Of a DNA stretch of 64,000 bases, positions 47,846-59,880 are shown piece by piece; the stretch's first letter is position 1; each line of letters starts with the position of its first letter. The DNA is from Dysidea avara (lineage: Eukaryota; Porifera; Demospongiae; Dictyoceratida; Dysideidae): positions 21,947,977 to 22,011,976 of the forward strand of contig NC_089275.1 of assembly GCF_963678975.1 (NCBI RefSeq), read 5' to 3'. The notes beneath the pieces were generated by a model, which had not been told where the DNA came from, did not search any database, and was given only the letters and a program-made list of their open reading frames with translations. Both the position numbers and the translations under genes were made by a program.

Positions 47846-48712
47846 TTATTAGCGTTTTTTTAAAATTATTATTTATACTGGACAGACAGAATCACTGATA
47901 TGTCTAGGGGACCAGCCCGGAGTAAGTTACAAACATCAATAGTTACAGCAGTAAATTATGTTCCAGTGTATGTGTTTTACTGTGGCCACTACTGAAGATA
48001 GCCTGGCACACATCAGTGGTGCTGATGACCAGCCTCGGTGAGCTCTTCTACAACAAGGAAGGTACAGTGTTCTGTGTTCAAAGCAGATAATAACATAGTC
48101 TTTATAGATATATAGCCTTTCCAAATTTCCAATTTTGGCAATCCCTTTTCACTTGTGTAGCCTATCAAGTTACTGAAATTACACCCAGAAATAGTGCTAT
48201 GTTAGGGGTGTAACATGACCAAATTTCAGCTTATTCATAAGTCAAGTTAGGCCAGGCAAACTTAATTGTTTCTCATCCCCACCCGCATCCCTTTTTACCG
48301 ACTGCCTCTAATTTCATCATTACTGTTATCAATCACATGCAACACTGTTTCATGTTCTAGTTGAATGATAACCAGTTGCAGTTCCATCAGGTGTGTGTAC
48401 GTATATCTGTGTGTATAGTGTGTGTTTAAACAAGCCCTTTATTTGTACCACCTGCATTTAGGAGAACACAAGATATTGCAAGGCATAAGTGTACCACCAC
48501 TTGTCCTCGTCGAAGATAGGAAAGAGTGACCACATCCCTGGATGGCATCATCTCCTGATGGCTGGCTTCAAGTTCGAGTTCAAGTTCGAGTGTGTATAGT
48601 GTGTGTAGGTCTGTACTGTGTGGATATGATTGCACTTTTGTGACCGGATCTGTGAAAAGTAGTCTTATAGCCTTTCCAAATTTCCACTTTTGACAAGTCA
48701 TAGCCCATCATG

Positions 48713-48737
48713 TATTGTATTGTATTGTATTGTATTG
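48713..48737 (+). repeat. (TGTAT)n microsatellite
   Basis: Four consecutive TGTAT/ATTGT pentamers. A similar TATTGTATTGTATTAATGC string is at about 7788-7806 in block A, in both cases followed by GCTTTACAGTGAC. Confidence 0.7.
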
Positions 48738-48909
48738 ATGCTTTACAGTGACGTTTAACCCATTGTCTTAAAATTACATTCAAGTATGTTAGGAGTGTAA
48801 GGTGACCAGATTTCAGGCTGATACCATACACAGTGCACACAGGTCAAATTATGGATTGCTAAGTGCACACAATTGGAAAAGCTAGCCCTTTTCGCAGATC
48901 TGGTCACAT

Positions 48910-48952
48910 TTATTATTATTATTATTAGTAGTAGTAGTAGTAGTAGTAGTGT

Positions 48953-48983
<31 letters not shown>

Positions 48984-49001
48984 GCAGTAGTAGCAGTAGT
49001 A
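48910..49001 (+). repeat. Compound trinucleotide repeat (TTA)n(GTA)n(GCA)n
   Basis: Runs of TTA, then AGT, then AGC, then AGT lie next to one another. The frame through it would encode poly-Ile/Ser/Ala, but nothing indicates translation. Confidence 0.85.
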
Positions 49002-52000
49002 CTTATGGATTATCATTCAGAGCTCAACTGGAGATGCTATACAGAAGAACCTCAAAGGTTGCAAGAAGGAGATAAGAGTCTCTCAGTGATTGAGAATGCT
49101 GTCAGTAACAGCCAAGGGCAGATTTAGGAGGGTGCTTGGGGTGATGAAGCACTCCTCCTCCAAAATTTTACTATGTGCAAGCTAGGAAGCTACTAGAAGA
49201 TGCAGTACAGGTGCAATTGTACCTTATATATGCATACATAAGCAATGAAAAGACAGAAAGACCAAAGAGATTGGATAATCTCCTCTAAGAATTGGCAAGA
49301 AGGATTCTTAATGAGGTATGACTTAAATTAAAGCTGCTGGAAATCGAAATAATCTAATAGAACAGTCAAATACTCTATCAGAGCATCCATCATTAAACTA
49401 TTCTCTAAGACCAGTGTGTGAACTGAAATTGAACTTCATTTTGTTGACCTTTCCTCTGCTATTTCACAACTTGATTGTGCCAAACATCCTGCCACAGTTT
49501 TATATCATTTAATGCACTAAGTTATCAGTAATTCTTCTTGAAAAAGCTATTCTGAACACACCTTCTTTTGTTTAGTACATGGTGTACATTTTCATTTGTA
49601 GCTAAAACTGGATACTTACATTGAAATTCTTCCTCTTGCAATCATAACAGTAATTATTTTAGTGAATTTTTAAGATCTATAAAGTTAACAGGGATACAGC
49701 GTCTGGGAGCTGCACCCTTACTTGATAAGCTCTTTATCAACATAAGCAATGGATAATACACATGCACTATGTACCATTCCTTTAAATTCCAAAGAAGGTG
49801 CTCTGCAATATGCATAACCACATATATATGAATCAAATATTTACCAAAAGTGGTTCTAAAAGCGAAATTACCCTTCCTGGTGGAAATGAATTTTAAAATC
49901 TTTGAAACAGTTGCAACATAAATTCATTGGGCCTGTGGCTATGGTTTAGTATTAGTAAAAGTATCACATATGCAGCTTCTGGAGTTAGCACCCTTCAACT
50001 TTAAACTAAAATAATACTGCAACATTTATACTGTGCTCAGGTGCTAAAAAAAGGGGTTAGTTTTAGCCAAAAACTATAGTTGTATACTGTATATAGAACT
50101 AATAGAAGTGACTTGTAAATGGTGATAGGTTGAAATATATAGCAACCCACACCACAGAACAGTATAGCTATGAAGTCAAAGTTGTGTAGCAACATGTGCA
50201 TTTTAAACCTCTACCATATGACTAAAATGACCTCAAGATCCAATCCTGTGATACCCAAAATTTTCTTACAAATCAAAGTTGTAACTGCATAATTATTATG
50301 CAGAATCTTTATTCCCTTTGACAGTCCACTATATTTTGTACATTGTCTTGAAATCACATAACAAAATGCACTGTATGTAGTTCTGTGTTTCAATTAAAAT
50401 TGCTTCCATCTGACCCAATCTTTTATTAAGAATTCCTTCCAGCTCTCAACCTTTCATCTTTCAGTTCAATAGTTATTTGATTAAAATAGCTTCCAGATTC
50501 AATCTTGTAATAGCTAGCTATTTTTCAAAAATTTCCTAGGGAAGCATACCCCCCAGACCCAACAAATGCATGTATTATGTACTCCACACACTGGTGCATA
50601 CCCCTCCACTGACATTTTTATACCACCCAAGCCTAATCTTCACTATAACTGTTTGGACAGTATAATATTATTAACTATGAGACAACAGAGCACGAGCACA
50701 CTACACTTCAATTGATTAGTATTGCATGATCACGCATGCATGCTCTCCCAATCTTGTTCTTTAAGATGTAAAATAGTTATTTATAGCCACTGGCTGTGCT
50801 TTTTTACAAAAGTAACATTACAATTGCTATATAATTTTGTTATTATTATTATGTTTATGTGGCTCAAAGAAGGTACATATTGTGAGCCACTTATATGGTG
50901 ACATCATTTTTATTATCAAATTCAATCTCAGCAAGTTAAATTTGTAAAATTGTCTTGTGGGGGCATGCCCCCAGACCCCCTAGATGAGCATGTTCCACAT
51001 ACTGAGTGTGCTTTGTACACTGTTCTACAGTTGTACCTATCAACCATTGCCATTTTTCTTAGCTTCACATAATGCCCCTGTTAGCACACTCCTTCTGAAA
51101 TCCTAGATCTGCCTCTGTAACTGTGGTGTTACTTGTTTGATCACACACATGCAGCCTTCCTCAAGGCCAACTATGAGCACTTATGAGGAAACTATCATAA
51201 AAGTGTCAAGCTGTTAATCTCAGCCCCAAGGCCACAATCACTGACTGACGCTGGTCAATGCCTTCCTTTACTATACTTCAACAATCTCGGTTGTCTACAC
51301 TATCACATGGGCAAGTACAGTTTGGTATCTTATTACTTCAGTAAGACTTTCAATGATAATGATTCTGCCCTCAATGACTTCCCACCATAGAAAGGTAGGT
51401 GGGTGGGTGTGTCCCGTGTTCATGTGAGTATATGCTGGTCAACCAACTGCTGCATTCACTTCTTTGTTGGAAGCTGTGCAAGCGTTTTACACTAATCCAC
51501 TCTTGTGTGGAATTCAGTAACTAAAACCAGTGGCTTTCTGTACAAGTTGGAATCATCAACCTTTTTGGTGTCATTTATTATCTTTTTGGAAGTGCTATCT
51601 AATCTAAGTGGGCTGACGTGCAAATTCCAGGTGGAGGCTGTAGATGTATTGTATGCTATATGAGCACAAAAAGATGAAGCCACATTTAAGAATATGAGGA
51701 CATGAGGAGGAATTTGGTGGCTTCAGCTGGCTGAGACTTCAATAGCAGATTACAATAAGGTTGCTGTTATTATGGTTACTGTTACCATGGTAATACCTGC
51801 AGGCACAGATGGACCAAGTGTCATATTGACAAGAAACCTATGGGCTATGTAGTTAGTGTTGTTACATGGATGTAACTTTTAACCTACAGTTGTGAAAGTA
51901 TTTTACACAACCAATTCAAATCTCATGATCACTTCAGTCAACTCACCAATGGTTGTGAACACAGTTACAAAAATTTCTTAAATTTGTTGTATCGTATTGT

Positions 52001-52758
52001 CTTGAATTATGGCCGAGGTGTGTTTATTCCTTTCAAGTGGCTTTTTACCCTGGCCTAGGCAAGTTCGGTGACTATATGTAAATAATTTTCCCAAACCAAC
52101 TTCACATGAACCTACAGCCAGCTGCACACCCACACACAGGCCGGCTGTTAGCATTCATGTTCCAAATGGGAAGGCACAAACAGTGGACTGGACTATTGAA
52201 ACGGACTGGTGGTTTTTGGTTTAAATTTCATTGAACCAGTAATTTATTCTTTAATTATCAGGGTACAGTTAACATATTCCTCAGAAATTCCTATGTACTC
52301 CACCAAAGCACCCTATAGAAGACCACTTGCATAGCATCAGATCTGACTTGCTTTATAAAGTTGAATGTGTACATTGATAGCAAACATTTTAATTCCCATT
52401 TTATTTCCCAAATGCAAACAGTACAAAAATGAGATATTCTACATTTGCACAAAGATAAACATTGGGATTAGATGTTGAAATGATATACATGATCAACTCA
52501 TTACATTGTGCAGTATAGTAGCAAGTTATAATATTGTGCACTGTGTGATGTACCACTACTACAGCCACTATTCAACTACTGTGTTTATGTACACATTAAT
52601 TGGTAGTGTTTGTACCTTCCCGTTCCAAACAGATGATTTCATTATACTAACAGGATTTTTACCTCAGTAGAATAGACTCCAGTGGAAGAGTACCTGCTTG
52701 TCGTGAACACCTGATATGGAGAGGAACCGGCATACTTCATAATAACATCAGTTGCTAT

Positions 52759-53138
52759 CATAGGCGGCGGAAAGGGGGGGGCTAGGGGGCTAAAGCCCCC
52801 CCTAGGTCTGCTGAGGGGGGGCTTAGCCCCCCCTCAGAATGATATCACACCGAAATTATCTTTCTTGGAGTGGGGCTGAAAACCGTGATAAAGATCGAGA
52901 TACTCTAATAGAGCAGTCACACTAATAAAGTAGTCAGTGTGTAGCGAGCTATGTAAGGATTTTTATGTAGTTTATCAGCTAGAAATGGTAGCTGGTGAGG
53001 TGGAAAGCTCTTGTGAGCTGGTTGTGACCTTTTTTTTTTTTTTTTTTTTTTTTTGGTCTCACCTTACCAAACTATAGAAAGAAGTCTGGGTCAGCTAAGC
53101 GAAGCCCCCCCTCATATCAACTACTTCCTCCGCCGCTG
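52759..53138. mobile_element. hAT-like MITE, family 'CAtaGGCGGCGGAAAG', insertion 3
   Basis: The element starts CATAGGCGGCGGAAAG and ends CTTCCTCCGCCGCTG, with GTTGCTAT at 52751-52758 and 53139-53146. It is close to the copy at 20705 through its whole length, including the GATACTCTAATAGAGCAGTC motif and the poly-T between GTTGTGACC and GGTCTCAC, which suggests recent activity. Confidence 0.88.
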
Positions 53139-54570
53139 GTTGCTATAACTAATCTAAACCTGCATTAGATGCCACAAGTAATGCACTACTGGAAACTTTG
53201 AATAGGGTATACCTGAAGATGGACAGGGCCAAGCATGCATATCACCCAAGATATTAACAGAAAGTTTTATTTTTTAATGTTGTAGAAAATGATACAATGT
53301 ATGTAACAACTTAAAACAGTGTAAGTTAATATTCTAGATAGTGGTTAAATCTTATAAAGAATATTTTCAGTGAGTTTGCATTGCCCTCTAAAATCAGAGC
53401 TTCATAAGTCATAGGGTAGTGATGGATATGCTACTACTCAACTCTAATGTTATATGTGACCGAATCTGCAAAAAGGGGTCTTATATACATGTACCCGGCA
53501 CCCATATTTATTTATTTATTTATTGATTAGCAAAACCCATTAAGAGTAAAATGCTAATGTACAAAAATCATGGTAGTAATTTAACAAGAACTGTACAGGT
53601 AAGTTGATCACTTGTTTCTCATCTAAAAAAATTTGGATTTCCATGCCAGTGGGAGGTCATGAAAATGATGAAATACTCCAAATCAAGCTGTCTGTTCCTA
53701 TAAAGGTTAACTAAAGCCTTTTAAGAACTAGTACTTATATTTTGCCACCGTTTCTGAGGTGTATAAGTGACATTTGCTGTGTTGTAAAATGATAGTCAGC
53801 CTTCTTAGCATATAAAAATAAGTAGGGTATACAGCATTATAAAAATAAGTTTGAATAAACGTCGGGTCTCAACTGAACACTTAGTGTAGACATAATTTCT
53901 AACAATTCTGTGTAACATCCTGAACGATGAAGTGAAGAACATTCCATACAGTAAACTACCTTATATGGAGGAACACATCAAGGAGAGTACAACCCTGAAG
54001 TTTATATATAAGAAATATGAACCTGTACAAAAAGGGTGATCTTGTATGTGTGTCTGTCCACACTCACTTGAGCAAAATATTTTGAAACTGAAAGATTTCA
54101 TTCCATGATGGAAGGCACTGGATATATTTAATTATGGCTGATCAATTTTATCAACTATGAACACCAGGAGCTTAGTGGACGATTAAAAAAAAAGTTTATG
54201 GTGCTGTATAAGACTTCCCAAGAGCATTTTAGCCAATTGCGTGAAGTACATAACACAGACATTCAAGTATTTGTTTGTTTTGGGTTGCCTTTACTAGTTG
54301 GTATATTTAGTCATTTTAACCAGTATACCAAGTGAAAATATGATATTATATGACTATTGTTATGGAGCTCTGGAACTGCCAAATGGATCCCTAGATGCAA
54401 CACATACTCACCATGTTTTAGTAAGCTGGAGTTATATCAGGTACTTACTATACTACACCTTACATATGCAAAAGATGTTGAATAACCCTCTGGTGAACAA
54501 AGACCCATTGCCACATATTACCATTTTGAAAACCAATGAAATACTCATGCTATTTCATACTATCATTTAC

Positions 54571-54867
54571 AAGTACACGAAAAAAATTAGAATTTTCAAC
54601 TAGAGTAGGGACCATAGCACATTGATAAAAGGTACTGAAACAAGTTGGAGTAGTCCATGATATTAAATCACAGTAAAACAATAAGAAGTGTTATATCCCT
54701 ACTGTGCTCAAGATACCATAACGGAAAAGCACAGTAGGGATATATAACACTTCTTATTGTTTTACTGTGATTTAATATCATGGACTACTCCAGCTTGTTT
54801 CAGTACTTTTTATCGATGTGCTATGGTCCCTACTCTAGTTGAATATTCCAATTTTTTTCGTGTACTT
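54571..54867. mobile_element. Foldback element with about 138-bp arms
   Basis: The left arm 54571-54708 and right arm 54728-54867 are near-perfect inverts around a 19-base loop. The outer tips are AAGTACACGAAAAAAATT and inner tips CCCTACTGTGCT. No target duplication could be fixed. A solo arm is at 21525. The transcript of either strand would form a long hairpin. Confidence 0.85.
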
Positions 54868-54914
54868 ATTTGTTGACTTTTTTGTAAATAATTTTAGTAT
54901 GACTGGTGAACCCA

Positions 54915-55215
54915 CGCATACCGCATCTGAAATGATGCAGTGCGCCCCAGCTATATCAATTATCGTCTGAAAAGTGAAGTATCCATTATGCTTGGTTGTC
55001 AGCTATGTTCAACCCATTACACAGCATTTTGAATCAAGAACTTTTCCGGAAGCACCTCTACAATCTATGCATACCAAAAGAAATGGTGCAGCACCCCAAT
55101 TTTATTAATTATCATCTGGAAAGTGAAGTATCCATTACGCTTTGCTGTCGGCTATGTTCAACCCATTACACAGCAATACGAATCAAGAACTGTTTGAAAA
55201 GCACCTCTGCAATCA
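54915..55215 (+). repeat. Direct repeat, two units of about 150 bp
   Basis: Units start GCATACC at 54916 and 55070. Shared phrases are AAGTGAAGTATCCATTA, GCTATGTTCAACCCATTACA and GAATCAAGAACT. It adjoins the foldback element. The open frame 54996-55415 runs through it but looks like a by-product of the repeat. Confidence 0.75.
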
Positions 55216-56417
55216 AAATAGCCACTATGCAAAATACATACGATTTCCATTTTGAAGGGAAGCCATCACACGCTCGTGCCAAATCAACACCTTTCCCTGT
55301 CAGCAAAGATGAATGGGACACAAAGGAGGACACTGGTAAGTCCATGAAGAATGCATTGTATGTACTACAGTATGCCAAAAGGCACCTGTCAGGCCAAAGC
55401 GACGTCGAACAGTGAAAAAATCACAAGCCCGTAGCCTTAGCCGTTATCAAGTTATGCTTGTCTGAAGGCATCAGTCAGTTACTTACTTACTTACATACTT
55501 GCTCGGTCAGTAGAAAATTCCGTCGAATAATTTTTTTAAAAATTCCGTAGCAACTTGTTGAAAGCATTTCAGGTCGATCTCAAAGCTTGTTTGGGCTCAG
55601 TTTTACCTCACCAATGCTGCCTCATCATCATCACAGAAAATTGAGACTGATTTTTGGGTGATTTTATTTTGTGGGCCACGCCTACTCCTTTGTGGTCCCT
55701 ACTATACAGTTACCATCGTACTGTATGATTACTATCGTACTGTATGATTAAGGGTCAATACATCCAGCAATAACTTGCAATACTACTATTTACTCTTGGT
55801 GATATGTTCTGCTATAATCACCCACTCTCACCCTTTGATTGTGATTTACTACCATTTATGCTGTGTACAGATGTGTGAACACAACGGTAAACCATCAAAC
55901 ACATTCCATCCACACAGGGTAACAGAATTACTATCTCAAATTGATTATACAGTATGGTGAGGCTCCTGCACATGTAACACCAGATGTCATATACTAGTTA
56001 CAGTGGCTGAGGACAGATGTTATGGAGCAGTGAAGACTGATAAGAACATGTCATCTACTGACACTTGGATTGGCTGGCTAGCTTGTACTCTAATATGACT
56101 AGATACCATTGTTCATAGTTCATATTTGTACAGTGATGCTGGTCTCATCCATAGTTGCATGGTGTACACAGCATAAGAGGACACATCTGTTTTTATTCTG
56201 TTTCTACCGGTCAAGGGATGAGCTACGATGTATCTGACCTGTCACAGTGGCATCAGACATGTACATTTCTCACAAGTACAGCATAAGCTTTTTTTTCCCT
56301 TCCTCATCCTAAACTGTCTCAAATTACTTAAATTGTGCTGTAGCTCTTATCAAGACAATGACCAGTATAAGCACAATATAGTGCTATCTGAAATGAGGTA
56401 CACTTTAGACTTGAGGT

Positions 56418-56760
56418 CATGAAGTACACCTAGCTTTGCTTAGGACCTACTTGTCGACATGGTCATTATAGCAAGGTGGTCTTATTAATGAGGTCGTGAA
56501 GTGTAGCTTAACTATGTTAGGAACCTACTAGACATGGTCATTATAATGAGGTGATCTTAATAATGAGGTCATGAAGTACACCTAGCTTGACTTACTTGAC
56601 ATGGTCAATATAATGAGATGGTCTTATTAATGAGGTCATGAGGTATACCTTAACTATGTTAGGGACCTACTTGATATGGTCACTATAATAAGGTGGTCTT
56701 ATTAATGAGGTCATGAAATACATCTACACTATGTGTGAGATGTATTTAACATGGCTAGGG
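56418..56760 (+). repeat. Minisatellite, about 80-bp unit, copy 2
   Basis: Counterpart of 15280-15620 with the same GAGGTGGTCTTATTAATGAG-type units. Confidence 0.75.
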
Positions 56761-57752
56761 TCCTAATAAGTAAATGGCCATGAATAATTAAGGGTTCAAC
56801 TTCCCAAGGTTTTACCTTCTAATCATCTTGCTTATTCTCTCCATTCAATGTATCATCCATGGAGCTCCACATCTTAGCACCCACCCCCATGAACTTTTAC
56901 TATAATCCTCACTTCAACAAATGAACAAACACTTTGGCTAACCAACATAAACAACAAACAGTTCTACACTATGTAATGGATACCACATGGCCACATTGAT
57001 GATTTACTGTCTGTCCTAGACTTCATGCTCCATGTATTAATCAGTTTAATAATTAAGTACATGCCTCCCCACATTGGTATATACAACCTATACTTTAAGA
57101 TCTGGTGCCAGCAAATGCTCTGTTGACAATCAGCTTGGATACTACAAGCAGCCCTTGATGAGTTGTGGTACAGTTATCTACCATTGGCATCACTGCAGTG
57201 ATTGAGGCAAACAGCACAAGACTATGACACAGCACAGTACTCCACCTTGCAATCAACTGCTAGCATCTCTCACCAGGCCACATTCCACTCACAAATGTCA
57301 CCATTGGCCTCCACAAGGGCCCCTGATAAACAACACTACTGTAATGTGACTGGTACACTTCACAAGGCCACTGGTATACTATACAATCTAAATAGACAAC
57401 CCTTCTGAAGGAAAAATAAAATATTTAACCCAAAATTAAATTTAGTGTCAATATAATTAAATTGATGTGTTTGAACATTCACTACCCTGATCACACAATT
57501 CGTTAGTGTGAGTATGGTGGATGGGTGACATATTAGTTTATATACAACTATACTGGAAGCTTGAAATTGATATACGTGCAACCTAGCATTACAAAGGCAA
57601 AGGAAAACAGTCAACACATGGTTTCTAGACTGATGTACTTCATGCAACTGTGTTATCAAATCCAAGTAGGATGCATTAAATTTGAGCCTCCAATGAAGTT
57701 GCAGTAACATATTATTACAAAGTGCCAGCCATTTTACTGAAGTCTTGTGAGC

Positions 57753-57796
57753 AATGCCGGATCCTTAGTATAATAATGCCGGATCCTTAGTATAAT
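57753..57796 (+). repeat. 22-bp tandem duplication, copy 2
   Basis: Same two-unit repeat as at 16617-16660. Confidence 0.9.
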
Positions 57797-58345
57797 AGCA
57801 GATTAACGTTTTGGATTATATGTAAGTACAGCTGTTTTACAAGTGTATACTATGTATGCCCTCAACTCTCAGGCCTGCGGCCCTCAGGCTGTAGAATATA
57901 CATGCATATCAGGCAAAGCCCTCATTACAACTATTATATGTTTATTATATTATATATTATGTGTTACAACTATAATATGTATGGGTTTGATGTTAACTGC
58001 TGTATCCAAGAATTTGTAGCCTTGGATTATCCAAGTGTTGGCCTGCAGCTGGTTCAGGTTATGTTACTGAAACAGTAGACATATAAGTAGCAGCACATCT
58101 TTTGAAGACAACAATGTTTTTCACATTTGATCTTTTCAAAATATATCTCTTGACAAAAGATATGTAGTGTAGTCTAGGCATCTGTTTGTTCTGCATAGAT
58201 ATACCTATATCATGTTGCATATAGTATTATCATAAATAGATTTCTTAAAATGAAGTCTACCACATAATAGTAACATAATCACTGATCGTACAGTAGTTGT
58301 ATCTGAAGCATCTTTCAGTGTGAGTTAACAGAAGTGAGTTATAAA

Positions 58346-59413
58346 ATGAAACATCACTTTAGAGCAGTGTTTTTAGTTACCTTATGCACTACAATTTATA
58401 GTATGAAAGTAATGAATTTAGAGCAAATGGAGATGATAAGTCAGTCAGAGTGTTGTATCTTCAATGAATCTGTTGTAAAGAAAGTTGATGGTCAATTGTT
58501 AGATATTATTAATGACACTGAAGATTGGCTGCTATCTACTGACGGTATATCTATGTTCATGTGTCGTAAAAATGGATCATACTGTGAGGATGATGACTAC
58601 AAACCAGACATTGTATTGTATGCTGTACAAACCTCCATCTATTGTATTAACTTTCTGTTTGCCAGTTGTACTATTGCTCTACACTTGTACTTCAAAGACC
58701 TACGGACTATGTTTGGTGCATTGATTGTTATGTTCTGTTTCTTCTTGAACTTGGATCATGTGATTGCATTTGTTTACAACAGATATCAATTTACACACAA
58801 AATTGATGAGGGTGCAGTCTGTGCCATGTTTGTGTATCTCAGAAGAATTATGAGTTTTCTAGACCATTCTATCAAGTGTTCAGTCTTGATCCACTTCACT
58901 TACCTAATGTATAATAGTTACAGAGCACGGTCAGTTGGTCCTAGGCTTAACAAGGTCTTGATGTGCAAGTATGTTATCTTGATCTGTTTGCTGACTACTT
59001 TACTTAGCCTGATGGTGATACCATATGATATAGTAGTGGCCAGGGATGCGTTCAAGACCGAAGGAGGATACTGTGCAGTTGGTTTTGTTAGTGGTACAGC
59101 TGCCATAATGTTCATTGTACAACTTGCATTCCTATCAGTCATGGAGTTAACAACTTTTGGTGCTGGAATGGTGTTTTACCTTTTAGTCAGTAAACGTTGC
59201 TGTGAATTCAAGACAAGTGATATTCGAGTATCATCTGTATTGGTATCCACAGCTGGGATAAACAGGCTATCATTTTTGGCTTGTTATGCATTGAGTAATT
59301 CTATTGGTTATGCATTTTTGACAAGCTCTGTGGCAATAACACTGGAACAAACAGTTTTGTTTATAATTTTTCTAACATCAAGGAAAGTCAAAAGTGCACT
59401 CAACAAATATTGA
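58346..59413 (+). CDS. Orphan seven-transmembrane receptor, copy 2 (355 aa)
   Basis: A single-exon frame from ATG 58346. It is the same at nucleotide level as the copy at 17209 from before the start codon until the last TM segment. An extra A at about 59395 (GTCAAAAGTGC) keeps the frame ending VKSALNKY. This short basic tail after TM7 looks more like a normal receptor end than the longer tail of copy 1, so I take this as the ancestral form. Extracellular Cys-rich N-terminus, glycosylation sites, TM3 and loop-2 Cys as in copy 1. Likely a plasma membrane receptor. Two copies 41 kb apart, both open. Confidence 0.78.
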   Translation: MKHHFRAVFLVTLCTTIYSMKVMNLEQMEMISQSECCIFNESVVKKVDGQLLDIINDTEDWLLSTDGISMFMCRKNGSYCEDDDYKPDIVLYAVQTSIYCINFLFASCTIALHLYFKDLRTMFGALIVMFCFFLNLDHVIAFVYNRYQFTHKIDEGAVCAMFVYLRRIMSFLDHSIKCSVLIHFTYLMYNSYRARSVGPRLNKVLMCKYVILICLLTTLLSLMVIPYDIVVARDAFKTEGGYCAVGFVSGTAAIMFIVQLAFLSVMELTTFGAGMVFYLLVSKRCCEFKTSDIRVSSVLVSTAGINRLSFLACYALSNSIGYAFLTSSVAITLEQTVLFIIFLTSRKVKSALNKY

Positions 59414-59501
59414 TGTACAAACATGTACTTGTTATATTGTAACATACATTCAGATATTGTATAGCATGTATTATAAATATCCTAAAGTGTAATCCTATGC
59501 G

Positions 59502-59880
59502 AGGGAGGGGTTCTAGGAACCTCTGTTTGAATTGGCATTCTTCTAAATATGGGGTATATCTTTGATTATTTATACTTCATAATATACTTTTACACAATGA
59601 CAAGTTCTTTTAAAAGAAGTTACAAAACGTACTTGAATTGTTTATCGTATACATGTAGTACATAACTACAGTTACTGGAGGGACAATTTTGTAAATCAGT
59701 ACTTTAATTTTACAAAATTGTGGTGTTAATTTATTTATCTACATCAAAATAATGGTCCAATATGGAAATAAGTTTTGTTAGATTTTAGATTTTGCAGTGC
59801 AAGCGCTAGAGGCACTTTCCTGCATCTGAGATGAAATTGCAACACTGGAAATCCCCTTCAGAGATTCCTAGAACCTCCCC
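59502..59880. mobile_element. TIR element at the receptor 3' end (copy 2)
   Basis: Counterpart of 18364-18742 with GGGAGGGGTTCTAGGAACCT and AGAGATTCCTAGAACCTCCC ends. Confidence 0.5.

Larger units (their letters stand above)
47398..56151. other. 8.75-kb block between copy-2 blocks A and B, absent from copy 1
   Basis: In copy 1, GTGACC joins directly to ATACTTGCATGG. In copy 2 the two halves are separated by this block. It holds a Harbinger-like MITE, a trinucleotide repeat, a hAT-like MITE, a foldback element and a direct repeat. I found no convincing exon in 47850-52750. Frames such as 51492-51683 (minus) and 54298-54603 (plus) show no known motif. Confidence 0.7.

Noticed and set aside
48910-49001. 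CRISPR-like or regulatory repeat array
   Set aside because: It is a plain trinucleotide microsatellite with no spacers.
51492-51683. Reverse transcriptase or other LINE remnant
   Set aside because: No RT motif (such as YxDD) or endonuclease motif could be read in any frame nearby.
16223-57710. 116-codon minus-strand frame kept in both block B copies
   Set aside because: Preservation follows from the recent duplication; it overlaps other open frames and has no domain or promoter evidence.
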